Origin: CAYYUA01 sp964542585
GTDB taxonomy: Bacteria; Bacteroidota; Bacteroidia; CAILMK01; CAYYUA01
Direction: 5' to 3'
Assembly: GCA_964542585.1 (NCBI GenBank)
Contig: CAZIUI010000004.1
Span: forward strand, 85,136 to 149,135
DNA: 64,000 nt
Shown here: positions 41,901 through 50,457 of the stretch, piece by piece
Position numbering within the stretch: the first letter of the stretch is position 1
How the letters are laid out: each line of letters starts with the position of its first letter
Notes under the pieces: model-generated
What the model was told of the DNA's origin: nothing
Seen by the model: only the letters and a program-made list of their open reading frames with translations
The model's database searches: none
Program-made: the position numbers and the translations under genes

Positions 41901-42809
41901 TTGGGTCAATATTCAATAAAAGATCTTGAATTCCTGTCGGGTATCAAAGCTCATACCTTGAGGGTTTGGGAGCAGCGCTATAAAATTCTAGAGCCAAAGC
42001 GTTCTGAAACCAACATACGTTATTATTCCGATGATGACCTGAAGTATTTGCTTAATATAAGTTTACTTTACGGTTCCAACTTTAAAATATCCCAAATCGC
42101 CAAGTGGAGCAGGGATGAGGTGGCTAATAAAGTCTACGAACTTTCCGAAAATACTTACGACAACAACAGCCAGATCAATGCGCTAACGATATCCATGATA
42201 GAGATGGATGAGGAGCGGTTTGAGAAGGTTGTGAATACCAACATTCTCCAGCAGGGGTTTGAAAAGACTATGACCACCCTTGTACATCCATTCCTGAAAA
42301 AAATCGGTATCCTGTGGCAAACAGGAGCTATCAACCCTGCTCATGAACATTTTATCAGTAACTTGATCCGTCAAAAGTTATTTGTTGCCATTGATGGTCA
42401 GATGGTATCAAGGGCTGAGGATACGAAAAAATACTTACTATTTCTCCCGGAGGGAGAGACTCATGAAATCGGGCTATTGTTTGCCAATTTTGTCCTTAAA
42501 AGCCGGCAAAACAGAGTGGTGTACTTAGGCACTAACGTCCCGCTCTCTGATGTTAAGGATGTCTATGATTTTCATAAACCAGACTACCTGTTGTCTATAT
42601 TCACATCAAAACCTACGGGGGATGAGATTCAAGAATATGTGGATGAGTTAAGTTCACTTTGTTCCGAAGCGCTAGTCTTGCTAAGTGGTTTCCAGTGTTT
42701 TCATACCGGTCTGAAAGCGCCATCCAATGGCCGCCTGCTAAATTCCTTTGAGGAGCTTATGAATTTTGCCTGGACACCCGAGGAAACCCCCTCCATATCA
42801 GCGGAATAG
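41901..42809 (+). CDS. carH: MerR-family regulator with cobalamin-binding domain, CarH/LitR-like photoreceptor
   Basis: 302 residues with a TTG start. Residues 1-70 form a MerR winged helix (YSIKDLEFLSGIKAHTLRVWEQRYKILEPKR; NIRYYSDDDLKYLLNIS). The rest matches a B12-binding four-helix bundle plus Rossmann domain. The residues that define light-sensing AdoCbl receptors are present: Trp139, then nine residues, then Glu149-His150 (the W-x9-EH motif), and Glu186-x-His188-x2-Gly191 in FLPEGETHEIG as the lower cobalt ligand. In Thermus and Myxococcus such proteins repress carotenoid genes in the dark and release DNA in light. Its place beside cruF and the crtD-like gene fits the same role. Light response itself is not proven here. 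Confidence 0.85.
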   Translation: MGQYSIKDLEFLSGIKAHTLRVWEQRYKILEPKRSETNIRYYSDDDLKYLLNISLLYGSNFKISQIAKWSRDEVANKVYELSENTYDNNSQINALTISMIEMDEERFEKVVNTNILQQGFEKTMTTLVHPFLKKIGILWQTGAINPAHEHFISNLIRQKLFVAIDGQMVSRAEDTKKYLLFLPEGETHEIGLLFANFVLKSRQNRVVYLGTNVPLSDVKDVYDFHKPDYLLSIFTSKPTGDEIQEYVDELSSLCSEALVLLSGFQCFHTGLKAPSNGRLLNSFEELMNFAWTPEETPSISAE

Positions 42810-42826
42810 GGCTGATGTTGTTCGAG

Positions 42827-44152
42827 TTATACGCCTTTTTTCCATATCTCATAGCCAATCATCCCAAACACCACAAAATAGGACAGTGCTGTTAAGTAAT
42901 AGGGCTCTTGGTAAGCTGGCGTTTGGTAAGTGGCATAGCTTAATAAAACAAAGAAAGACCAAACTACAGGGAACCAATAGCGTGTGAAGACACTGAAGGC
43001 CAAAACAGGTGTGATATACCAGGGATGTACGGTGGTTGCTAGCGCAAAGTAGATGGTGAGAACGAGGACCATAGCCTTAGGGAAATTTTGCCAGCATGGT
43101 TGCCTTTCGTTCCTGGTATAGGTAAAAATCAATATTGCGGTGACACCTGCTAGCAAAGGTCCAATGGTATTTATCATGTTGTATCCCGTCCACTGGAACC
43201 CTATCCAGCGCAATATGTAGTAAAAAGACGCATTGAATTCAAACGTTTGGAAATACAAATCCAGGCTTTTTGCCATATTCCAAAGCTGTTCAGGACTGCT
43301 TATAAGTGACATTCCGAGGAATAGAAGCAAAAGGCTAAAAAATCCTATGATAAAGCTTGCCCGCCAGCCCCAGCGCTTTAAAAAACTAGGAAGAAGGATA
43401 AGCGGTAAAAGCTTTGTAAGAACGGCCACAATAAATAGGACAGCTCCACTTTTGTGGCGTTTGTTGAGGAATAGCCAAAAGGCTCCTAGTAGAAAGGTGA
43501 TCATAAAACCCTCAAAATGAAGGTTCCCCGTTAATTCCATGATAACCAGCGGGTTGAGCGCGTAAACCAACACAACCCAATAAGGCTGGTTGTAAAATTG
43601 GCGCAATCTATCCAAGAAGTATATTGTAAAACCTTCACTAATGATCATCAGGCTTCTTAAACTTATGATGGCCCCTACCTCACTCTGTGGGAACAGCCAA
43701 CTGGCGAGTGCAAATAAGGCCTGGCAGAATGGTGGATAAACGCTATAGTACTCACTGGAATTCAATTGAGAAAAAAGCGATTTATCAATACCCTTTAGGT
43801 TATCAATCAATTCCGGTTGGTTTAGGAACCACTGTGGCGTATGCGCAAAAGGATCCACGCCTTGCGATAGTAAGCGACCATCCCAAATAAACCTGAAAAC
43901 ATCATCTGAAAGCCAAGGAATTGCGGGTAAGAGGATTAGCCTAAGAAAAAGCGCACCGGCAATGGCTAAATAATAATGGGATAGGTTAACAACCTGACTA
44001 GTACTCCAGGCATAGCATCCAAATAAAAGTGTAAATAACCCCAATAGCTCAGGGAATTCACTTCGATCTACCAAGTACGCGTTCAGGTATAAAACCACGA
44101 ACATTCCCACTAATCCAAATAGGAGGGAATAAGTGCCTTTCCATTGGTTCAT
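42827..44152 (-). CDS. Polytopic GT-C-type glycosyltransferase (DUF2029/mannosyltransferase-like)
   Basis: 441 residues with about eleven hydrophobic segments. The first large loop contains IPWLSDDVFRFIWDGRLLSQGVDPFAHTPQ with the acidic pair DD expected in GT-C enzymes that use polyprenyl-phosphate sugars. It is followed by YSVYPPFCQALFALASWLFP, like the alpha-mannosyltransferase relatives. A dolichol-phosphate-sugar-synthase-like gene two genes upstream could supply the lipid-linked donor. The ATG overlaps the stop of the preceding gene as TGATG. The acceptor is unknown. Confidence 0.8.
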   Translation of the reverse strand: MNQWKGTYSLLFGLVGMFVVLYLNAYLVDRSEFPELLGLFTLLFGCYAWSTSQVVNLSHYYLAIAGALFLRLILLPAIPWLSDDVFRFIWDGRLLSQGVDPFAHTPQWFLNQPELIDNLKGIDKSLFSQLNSSEYYSVYPPFCQALFALASWLFPQSEVGAIISLRSLMIISEGFTIYFLDRLRQFYNQPYWVVLVYALNPLVIMELTGNLHFEGFMITFLLGAFWLFLNKRHKSGAVLFIVAVLTKLLPLILLPSFLKRWGWRASFIIGFFSLLLLFLGMSLISSPEQLWNMAKSLDLYFQTFEFNASFYYILRWIGFQWTGYNMINTIGPLLAGVTAILIFTYTRNERQPCWQNFPKAMVLVLTIYFALATTVHPWYITPVLAFSVFTRYWFPVVWSFFVLLSYATYQTPAYQEPYYLTALSYFVVFGMIGYEIWKKGV

Positions 44153-45642
44153 CAGGATTTGAATGTGTTACTAAAAAGGGTGTGGTAAACAGTGGCCACG
44201 GTAATGCTGCCAAACCCGGTAATTAACATCAGGTGAAAGGGAAATAAACCAAAATCTCCATAGAAAAAGGCTAAAACGGCACCGAAAATAAAATAAGCCG
44301 TAAGGGCTAATTCCAGTAATATGGTACTGTTCAAGCTTTCTTTCAGATACTTTTTACCCTTCCAATTATCCCCGGTTTGTCGCAGGTTGAATTTTGGAGT
44401 TCTAACAAAAGGGGTTTTAACGTTAAGCCAAGCTTTGACAACGGCCCATCCATTGTGCAGGGAAAGCCCCATGGTAATACTCAGGAAAAGCGGGAATAAC
44501 CACAAATAAGTTTTTAGTGCCTCCCAAAAGCTCTGATAGTTGCGGCGGAAAGCATCAAAGTAAATAAACGCTATGATCATTAAGCTTAAAAGGAAACCAG
44601 TTGCAATTTGAAACAGGATAGGAAAGTAGCCTGCATTCTTAATTACAAGGGCTGGGATACTCAAAAGTGCACATGTAAGGATACATACGAAAATGGCACT
44701 ATTGAAAAGGTGAAAAAATGCCTGAAGCTTTTGGGATTTTGTGAATAATGGAGATCTAAGGACTTGCGGAAAAATTTTAATGGCTGTTTCAGCACCTCCT
44801 TTTGTCCAGCGGAATTGTTGCGATTTGATAGCATTGATTTCTGCCGGAAGCTCCGCAGGAGAACCGACATTACCCAAGTAGCGGAATTGCCATTTACGGA
44901 GCTGCGCCCTATAGCTCAAGTCAAGGTCCTCGGTGAGGGTATCCATGTGCCAGCCACCGGCATCATAGATTGTAGACTTACGCCAAATACCCGCGGTGCC
45001 ATTGAAATTCATGAAGTAACCAGCCCGGTTTCTTCCTTCTTGTTCTATCTGGAAATGGTTATCTAACGCCATGGCCTGGGCTTTTGTGAAAATAGAATAT
45101 TGAGCATTCAGGTGCTGCCATCGCGTTTGAACCAAACCAACTGACTGATCCTTGAAGTAAGGAAGGGTTGCTTTTAGGAAATTCGGCTTAGGTAAAAAAT
45201 CTGCATCAAAGATCGCTATGTAATCACCTTTAGCTTTTTCTAGACCATTTTGCAGCGCTCCTGCTTTGTAACCTACGCGGTTATCCCGCTGAATATGGTA
45301 GCACTGAAGGCCCCGCTTCTGTAATTCTTCAACTTTTTCGGATACTAATTCAACTGTTTCATCAGTGGAGTCATCCAGCAATTGTATCTCATAGCGGCTT
45401 GAAGGATAATCAAAATCTGCAATGGCATCCAACAAGCGGTTTACCACATAGTACTCATTGTAAATAGGAAGCTGAACAGTCACAAATGGGGTAAAGGCTT
45501 CCTGGTTGCTATTGCAGGATGGCGTAATGGGTTTTGTGCGCTTATAGGTAATCCACAACTGCAGCTGGCTTAGGCTGTAAGCCAGTATAAAAAACAAGGC
45601 AAGCCCGTAGATGACCAGGATTGTTAAAACGAGCACTTTCAA
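44152..45642 (-). CDS. Processive-type GT2 glycosyltransferase (cellulose synthase/ceramide glucosyltransferase-like)
   Basis: 496 residues. An N-terminal membrane segment is followed by the GT-A domain with VQLPIYNEYYVVNRLLDAI, the D of QLLDDSTDET, IAIFDADFLPKPNFL, TEDLDLSYR and the QFRWTKG motif (the QxxRW box), so all D,D,D,QxxRW residues are present. Four or five C-terminal membrane segments follow. It may use a nucleotide sugar to extend a glycan or glycosylate a lipid on the cytoplasmic face. There is no PilZ domain or bcs partner, so bulk cellulose synthesis is unlikely. Confidence 0.87.
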   Translation of the reverse strand: MKVLVLTILVIYGLALFFILAYSLSQLQLWITYKRTKPITPSCNSNQEAFTPFVTVQLPIYNEYYVVNRLLDAIADFDYPSSRYEIQLLDDSTDETVELVSEKVEELQKRGLQCYHIQRDNRVGYKAGALQNGLEKAKGDYIAIFDADFLPKPNFLKATLPYFKDQSVGLVQTRWQHLNAQYSIFTKAQAMALDNHFQIEQEGRNRAGYFMNFNGTAGIWRKSTIYDAGGWHMDTLTEDLDLSYRAQLRKWQFRYLGNVGSPAELPAEINAIKSQQFRWTKGGAETAIKIFPQVLRSPLFTKSQKLQAFFHLFNSAIFVCILTCALLSIPALVIKNAGYFPILFQIATGFLLSLMIIAFIYFDAFRRNYQSFWEALKTYLWLFPLFLSITMGLSLHNGWAVVKAWLNVKTPFVRTPKFNLRQTGDNWKGKKYLKESLNSTILLELALTAYFIFGAVLAFFYGDFGLFPFHLMLITGFGSITVATVYHTLFSNTFKS

Positions 45643-45644
45643 TA

Positions 45645-46334
45645 TTACTGTAGCTCTTTTAGGATGGTGTATAGGATTTTATAACCTGCTGAGCATGTGC
45701 CTTTCAAAGTTCCCGTGACCTTACTGACGCCTACTCTTTTACGGTAGCTTACTGGTACTTCCTGGCATATCATCTTTTTTTTAGCTGCTTTCACTTGCAT
45801 TTCCACCGTCCAGCCGAAATCTTCATCCCTCATTCCCAAAGCTAATAATTTATGCCATTTAATAGCCCGGAAAGGGCCTAAATCCGTAAAGTGATAACCA
45901 TATATCCATTTGATCAAGGTTGTTGCCAAGGTGTTACCAAAACGTGCCTGTGGCAGCAAAGCTCCTTGTTCAGCATAGCCTTTTAAACGAGATCCAATTA
46001 CAAGGTCTGCGTTTCCATTTTCGATGGGAACCACAAGATCAAGGAGTTCCTCCGGGTGATCGGAGTAATCCCCATCCAGAAAAACCACTATTTGAGGTGG
46101 TTCACCTTTCTTAGCCAGGTAATTAATACCGTTTAGGCAAGCTTTGCCGTAACCCTTCTGAGGTTCCCTCAGGACTGTTGCTCCGGCTTGCCCGGCCACT
46201 GCTGCTGAGGCATCTAGCGAACCGTTATTTACTACCACGACTTCTCTTACCTTGTTTTGAGGTAAATCCTGGATGACTTTACCCACAGATTGCTCTTCAT
46301 TGAATACAGGGATGATAACGTCAATAGTTGCCAT
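45645..46334 (-). CDS. Polyprenyl-phosphate glycosyltransferase (DPM1/GtrB-like GT2)
   Basis: 229 residues: VIIPVFNEEQSVGKVIQDLP, VVVNNGSLDASAAVA, REPQKGYGKACLNGI, IVVFLDGDYSDHPEEL (the DxD-type metal site), LVIGSRLKGYAEQGALLP and FTDLGPFRAIKWHKL. No membrane segment is present, unlike GtrB. The family moves a sugar from a nucleotide to polyprenyl phosphate. It sits 2 bp before the processive GT2 gene in the same operon. Confidence 0.85.
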   Translation of the reverse strand: MATIDVIIPVFNEEQSVGKVIQDLPQNKVREVVVVNNGSLDASAAVAGQAGATVLREPQKGYGKACLNGINYLAKKGEPPQIVVFLDGDYSDHPEELLDLVVPIENGNADLVIGSRLKGYAEQGALLPQARFGNTLATTLIKWIYGYHFTDLGPFRAIKWHKLLALGMRDEDFGWTVEMQVKAAKKKMICQEVPVSYRKRVGVSKVTGTLKGTCSAGYKILYTILKELQ

Positions 46335-46407
46335 GAATGCCTTGAATGTTCAAATTTGGTTCTATAGGTTGGTAATGGAGGTCCGGTAGGTGACAACTCA
46401 TCAAGAT

Positions 46408-46899
46408 TTAGCCAGAGAACTTCCGAGCGATATAGGAAGTCGCATATCCCTGAATAAGGGGTACACAGTACACATTGCCGCCAGTTGCCCAAACATGGTT
46501 GGCTCCAACCACTTCATTCGGGCTGTAGTCACCACCTTTTACCAGGATATCAGGACTAATGCTTTCAATTAACTTAAGGGGCGTGTTATCACTAAATAGA
46601 ACAACGGCATCCACCATGAATAAAGCTGCCAGAATACTCATTCTAGCAGCCTCATCTTGAAAAGGTCGATTAGCACCTTTTAAACGCTTTACGGAATTAT
46701 CGCTATTAACGCCAATCACCAGTCGCAGGCCCATATCCGCTGCTTCACTTAAATAGGCTACATGACCCTTATGAAGCAGATCAAAACAGCCATTGGTAAA
46801 AACAACATTTTCACCATTAGCTTGCCACTTTAATATGTTAGTTTTAAGCCTATCCCAATCAAAAATTTTTGCGGAAATGGCATCTGATGTACGGGGCAT
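46408..46899 (-). CDS. RfaE2-type adenylyltransferase (ADP-heptose synthase domain)
   Basis: 163 residues matching the C-terminal half of HldE: VVFTNGCFDLLHKGHVAYLSEAADMG with the HxGH nucleotidyltransferase signature, VIGVNSDNSVKRLKGANRPFQDEAARMSILAAL, and PDILVKGGDYSPNEVVGA. The enzyme makes ADP-heptose from heptose 1-phosphate and ATP for LPS core synthesis. The kinase half is not fused, as is usual in Bacteroidota. It lies 31 bp after panD and before three glycosyltransferase genes. Confidence 0.9.
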   Translation of the reverse strand: MPRTSDAISAKIFDWDRLKTNILKWQANGENVVFTNGCFDLLHKGHVAYLSEAADMGLRLVIGVNSDNSVKRLKGANRPFQDEAARMSILAALFMVDAVVLFSDNTPLKLIESISPDILVKGGDYSPNEVVGANHVWATGGNVYCVPLIQGYATSYIARKFSG

Positions 46900-46930
46900 T
46901 CCAAAAGCTTATCAAGAATCCATTAAGCCT

Positions 46931-47275
46931 TTAATTGACCTTATTGTTTTCCGGGAAAATAACAGTTGGCGTATGTTCCCGGGCTTCTTCTATAGGAAGG
47001 TAACCATAAGCAACTACAATAATGGTATCCCCAAGCTGAACCCGGCGGGCAGCTGGGCCGTTGAGACTTACTTCCCCGCTATCTTTACCAGCTTTCATAA
47101 CGTAGGTGTCAAAACGTTCGCCATTCTCGATGTTAAGTACCTGAACCCGTTCATGTTCTAGCAGGCCGGCTGCTTCTATCAGGTTGGGATCCAATCCTAT
47201 GCTACCGATATAGTGGAGATTAGCACCCGTTACCGATACCCTGTGTATTTTGGCCCTTAAAACTTCCACTATCAT
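46931..47275 (-). CDS. panD: Aspartate 1-decarboxylase
   Basis: Makes beta-alanine for pantothenate from aspartate. The 114-residue proenzyme starts MIVEVLRAKIHRVSVTGANL and cleaves itself between Gly24 and Ser25 in LHYIGSIGLDPNL, giving the pyruvoyl group. NGPAARRVQLGDTIIVVAYG is also conserved. It is 76 bp after panC and supplies the substrate of that enzyme. Confidence 0.96.
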   Translation of the reverse strand: MIVEVLRAKIHRVSVTGANLHYIGSIGLDPNLIEAAGLLEHERVQVLNIENGERFDTYVMKAGKDSGEVSLNGPAARRVQLGDTIIVVAYGYLPIEEAREHTPTVIFPENNKVN

Positions 47276-47319
47276 AATTTAAGATTATTAAGCTTTCCTG
47301 TTTAACTTAAAAGTTATTT

Positions 47320-47327
47320 CAAAATTA
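47320..47327 (-). promoter_or_regulatory. Possible -7 promoter element upstream of panD
   Basis: TAATTTTG on the minus strand, matching TAnnTTTG, 45 nt before the panD ATG. It suggests panD and the glycosyltransferase genes may be transcribed separately from panC. Confidence 0.35.
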
Positions 47328-47351
47328 GGTTTTTTGAGGCTCAAAAGCTTT

Positions 47352-48221
47352 TTAACTAAGTTTAGGATAAGCGAGCATGTTATCTATGAGCCTAACCTTA
47401 CTCACGTGTATAGCCACTAATAAAATCGCAGAATGGGGATTATGAGTTTCACTAAATTTTTTAAGGGTTTCGGCTTCCCGTATGGCAAAATATTGGACCT
47501 TAAACTCCGGAAAGCTTTCTAAATAAGCTTTTGCTTCTTTTTGGTAGACCTGCGGCCTAAAAGCCTTTTCCTCTAAAGCTTTTTTGTAATAACATAAGGT
47601 CTGATAAATAACGGGTACTTTTTGACGTTCCGCTTGGTTTAGTAAAACATTCCTGGAACTAAGGGCCAAGCCATCTGACTCCCTTTTTACCGGGCCCCCA
47701 ATTACCTTAACTGGCAACCTGTAAGTTTTAACCAATTTCCGAATCACTAAAAGCTGTTGATAATCCTTTTGCCCAAAATAGGCACGATCAGGTATCACAA
47801 TATCAAACAATTTTTTAACAATAGTAGCAACTCCCTTAAAGTGACCTGGGCGAAAAGCTGCTTCTAACGTTTGATTTAGGTGACCGGGATCAAAATCAAG
47901 CAAGGTACGATCACCACCAGGATACATTTCTTCATCTCCTGGCATAAATAAGTAATCTATGCCTTCTTCTTCCAGAATTTTTTTGTCCCTTTCATGGGTG
48001 CGCGGGTAATTCCGGTAGTCATCAGGGTCATTAAATTGAGTGGGGTTTACAAAAATACTTACCACCACTATATCGTTTTCATGCTTTGCGAATCTTATTA
48101 ATGAAAGGTGACCTTCATGAAGCGCTCCCATGGTAGGCACAAAACCAATGCTTTTGCCTTTAGATGTAAGCGGTTTTAAAGCTTCTTTAAGCTTGTTACT
48201 GGTAGTATTCACCTGCGTCAT
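47352..48221 (-). CDS. panC: Pantothenate synthetase (pantoate--beta-alanine ligase)
   Basis: Joins pantoate and beta-alanine with ATP. About 289 residues from the ATG at 48221 (MTQVNTTSNKLKEALKPL). The longer frame to 48290 adds 23 residues that do not belong to the family. Signatures are IGFVPTMGALHEGHLSLIRFA (the HIGH-like box), VVVSIFVNPTQFNDPDDYRNYPR, FRPGHFKGVATIVKKLFDIV, AYFGQKDYQQL and RESDGLALSSRNVLL. Confidence 0.97.
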   Translation of the reverse strand: MTQVNTTSNKLKEALKPLTSKGKSIGFVPTMGALHEGHLSLIRFAKHENDIVVVSIFVNPTQFNDPDDYRNYPRTHERDKKILEEEGIDYLFMPGDEEMYPGGDRTLLDFDPGHLNQTLEAAFRPGHFKGVATIVKKLFDIVIPDRAYFGQKDYQQLLVIRKLVKTYRLPVKVIGGPVKRESDGLALSSRNVLLNQAERQKVPVIYQTLCYYKKALEEKAFRPQVYQKEAKAYLESFPEFKVQYFAIREAETLKKFSETHNPHSAILLVAIHVSKVRLIDNMLAYPKLS

Positions 48222-48321
48222 AAGTAAAGTATGGACCTGAATTTTTTTTAGCGCCCATTGTAAAAGCCGTGCCAAGTTTAGGCAAAGCATGTCTAAAAAC
48301 CTTAAATCAAGGGCGATTTCC

Positions 48322-48329
48322 TAATTTTG
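48322..48329 (+). promoter_or_regulatory. -7 promoter element of the GT5 / DUF4270 genes
   Basis: TAATTTTG, matching TAnnTTTG, 43 nt before the ATG at 48372. No good -33 box. Confidence 0.35.
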
Positions 48330-48371
48330 CACCCTTATTACAATCTCAAGCAACCAAAACAAAAAGAAAGC

Positions 48372-49184
48372 ATGGCCGATACTAAAATCCTCATCATTAC
48401 CAATGAAATGGACCCTTATGTCGAGGAAACCCATCAGGCCAAATTTGCCAGAGCCATTCCCCAGCAGATGCAAGATCAAGGGATGGAAGTCCGCTGCTTT
48501 ATGCCACGATTTGGAAAGATTAATGAGCGAAAGCACCGGTTGCATGAAGTTATTCGCCTTTCAGGTATCAATGTGCCCGTTGGGGAATTTGATAACCCCA
48601 TGATCATAAAGGTTGCGTCACTACCGGCCGCTAAAATGCAGGTCTATTTCGTAGACAATGAAGATTTTTTTCACAAGCGCAATTTGTTCTTCGATGGCGA
48701 TGATAATTTTTATGAAGACAATGACGAGCGTACCATCTTCTTTAACAAGGGAGCCATTGAAATTTTGCTAAAGTTAGGATGGATGCCGGATGTTATTCAT
48801 TGCCACGGCTGGATGACGGGTTTGATTCCACTCTACGCAAGAACAATCTATAAGAATGAGCCGGTATTCAGGCAGGGTAAAATCGTATATACAGCTTACC
48901 AGGATGTGATTCAAAATAACTTAGGTGAGGAATTTCTTAAAAAGACCCATTTAAAGCGTAACGCTGATAAAGTAAAGCATAACCTCAAAGATCCGCGTCC
49001 GGTGGATATCCAAAAAGTAGGAGCTACCTATGCTGATGCTGTTACTGAGGGTGATGACAATTTAGACGATGAGCTAAAAAAACATATTGATGAACTGAAT
49101 AAGCCAAAGCTGGACTACGTCAATCCTGAGTCTGAAGCCTTCACCCAATCTTACGTGGATCTTTATCACCGGCTTTTCAGCTAA
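48372..49184 (+). CDS. Glycogen/starch synthase-like GT5 N-terminal domain protein
   Basis: 270 residues from the ATG at 48372 (MADTKILIITNEMDPYVEET). It has the GT5 catalytic N-terminal domain: VRCFMPRFGKINERKHRLHEVIRLSGI, then MPDVIHCHGWMTGLIPLYARTIY. Full glycogen synthases are about 480 residues with a second Rossmann domain; that half is absent and the protein ends in an acidic helical tail. Short proteins of this kind next to a DUF4270 gene are common in Bacteroidota. Whether they are catalytic is unclear. Confidence 0.85.
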   Translation: MADTKILIITNEMDPYVEETHQAKFARAIPQQMQDQGMEVRCFMPRFGKINERKHRLHEVIRLSGINVPVGEFDNPMIIKVASLPAAKMQVYFVDNEDFFHKRNLFFDGDDNFYEDNDERTIFFNKGAIEILLKLGWMPDVIHCHGWMTGLIPLYARTIYKNEPVFRQGKIVYTAYQDVIQNNLGEEFLKKTHLKRNADKVKHNLKDPRPVDIQKVGATYADAVTEGDDNLDDELKKHIDELNKPKLDYVNPESEAFTQSYVDLYHRLFS

Positions 49185-49204
49185 AACACCTTCTAGGTCA
49201 GTTT

Positions 49205-50455
49205 ATGAATAAAATAGTGTTTTATACAGGGGTGGCATTTCTCCTGCTTACTGCTTGTAAGGATACCCCCACCAGCCAGTTTCCGCCTGGTAAAGGCCCG
49301 CCTGATACAGCAGGACCTGTTAAAGTCACAACCATTACTGAAGGCTTTAGCTTCAAGTATGAAGAAACGCAGAGTCCTCGATCTGATGAACAGGGCAGGC
49401 AGCTCATTGGAACTTATTTTGACACCACCTTTGGGCTTTTTCGTGCCAACGCATTTTTCAACTTCAACCTTCCCATCAATGGTGATTTTTCGGATTCTTT
49501 TCTGAATCAGCGCCAGATTGACTCAGCGGTTCTCAAAATTCCGTTTGCCGATGGTAGTTACGGCAATTTGAACACCGTCCAGAACATCCGTTTTTACAGG
49601 CTTACTGAGCCTATTCTGGAAAGTGAAACTTACAGCCCGGATACTACTTTTAATTACACCAAGCAGCCGATAGGACAATGGACCAATGCTTTTAAGAATA
49701 AATCTGAGCTCCGTGTGAAGCTCAACCAAAATTTTACCAATTTCATAAAAGGGGCATCTGAAGCCCAATTAACCAACAATCAAAATTTCCTTAATTTCTT
49801 CCAAGGTCTTGCTGCTATTCCGCAAAATGATTTCTCTATTAACAACAAGGGTGGTATTGCTTATTGGCGCTTACTTAGCCAAGCTAGGATCGTATTCTAC
49901 CAGCCAAATGGAATTCGGGATAGCATTTTAGTGGATCAAAGGGCCGCTCGCATTAACACTTACGAATATGATCGGGAAGGGGCTTTTAGCCAACTGAATA
50001 AGACAAGTAACCAGTTTGGGCTCTTACAGCCACCCAATGGCCTTAAAACAACCCTTTCTTTGGATAAGGAAGAAGCCAATGGTATAAGCGAACTGCTATC
50101 AGATGGTAAGGTGAATATTCATAAAGCCAATTTTATTCTCCCCGTTAGCCAAGAATATCATGCTAATAGGCAGCTACCAACATATTTAGAAATTTGGGCA
50201 GATGAGGATGGCGATCGGTCTTTAACCGATACCACTGAATTCAATGGTGAGCGTCAGCAATACCGAGTGGATAAGCCCCGCTACTTGCAGGAACTCTTAA
50301 CAGCGCTAGCTGAAAACCGGCCTGCTCGTTTCAATGAACTTAATTTCCGAATTCCATTTGATCCACCAAGAGCTAATGGCGCTTTAATCAGGGGGGCGAA
50401 CAACCCCAATGATACGGGTGTTAGGATTAAAGTAACTTTTTCTAAAGTAAGGTAA
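49205..50455 (+). CDS. DUF4270 outer-membrane lipoprotein
   Basis: 416 residues with a lipoprotein signal (MNKIVFYTGVAFLLLTAC, lipobox LLTAC). The mature protein is beta-rich with many short strands (TYFDTTFGLFRANAFFNF, IDSAVLKIPFADGSYG, IHKANFILPV), which fits DUF4270. It is 20 bp after the short GT5 gene and 2 bp before the DAHP synthase gene. The role of DUF4270 proteins is unknown; cell-surface location is expected from the signal. Confidence 0.82.
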   Translation: MNKIVFYTGVAFLLLTACKDTPTSQFPPGKGPPDTAGPVKVTTITEGFSFKYEETQSPRSDEQGRQLIGTYFDTTFGLFRANAFFNFNLPINGDFSDSFLNQRQIDSAVLKIPFADGSYGNLNTVQNIRFYRLTEPILESETYSPDTTFNYTKQPIGQWTNAFKNKSELRVKLNQNFTNFIKGASEAQLTNNQNFLNFFQGLAAIPQNDFSINNKGGIAYWRLLSQARIVFYQPNGIRDSILVDQRAARINTYEYDREGAFSQLNKTSNQFGLLQPPNGLKTTLSLDKEEANGISELLSDGKVNIHKANFILPVSQEYHANRQLPTYLEIWADEDGDRSLTDTTEFNGERQQYRVDKPRYLQELLTALAENRPARFNELNFRIPFDPPRANGALIRGANNPNDTGVRIKVTFSKVR

Positions 50456-50457
50456 CT

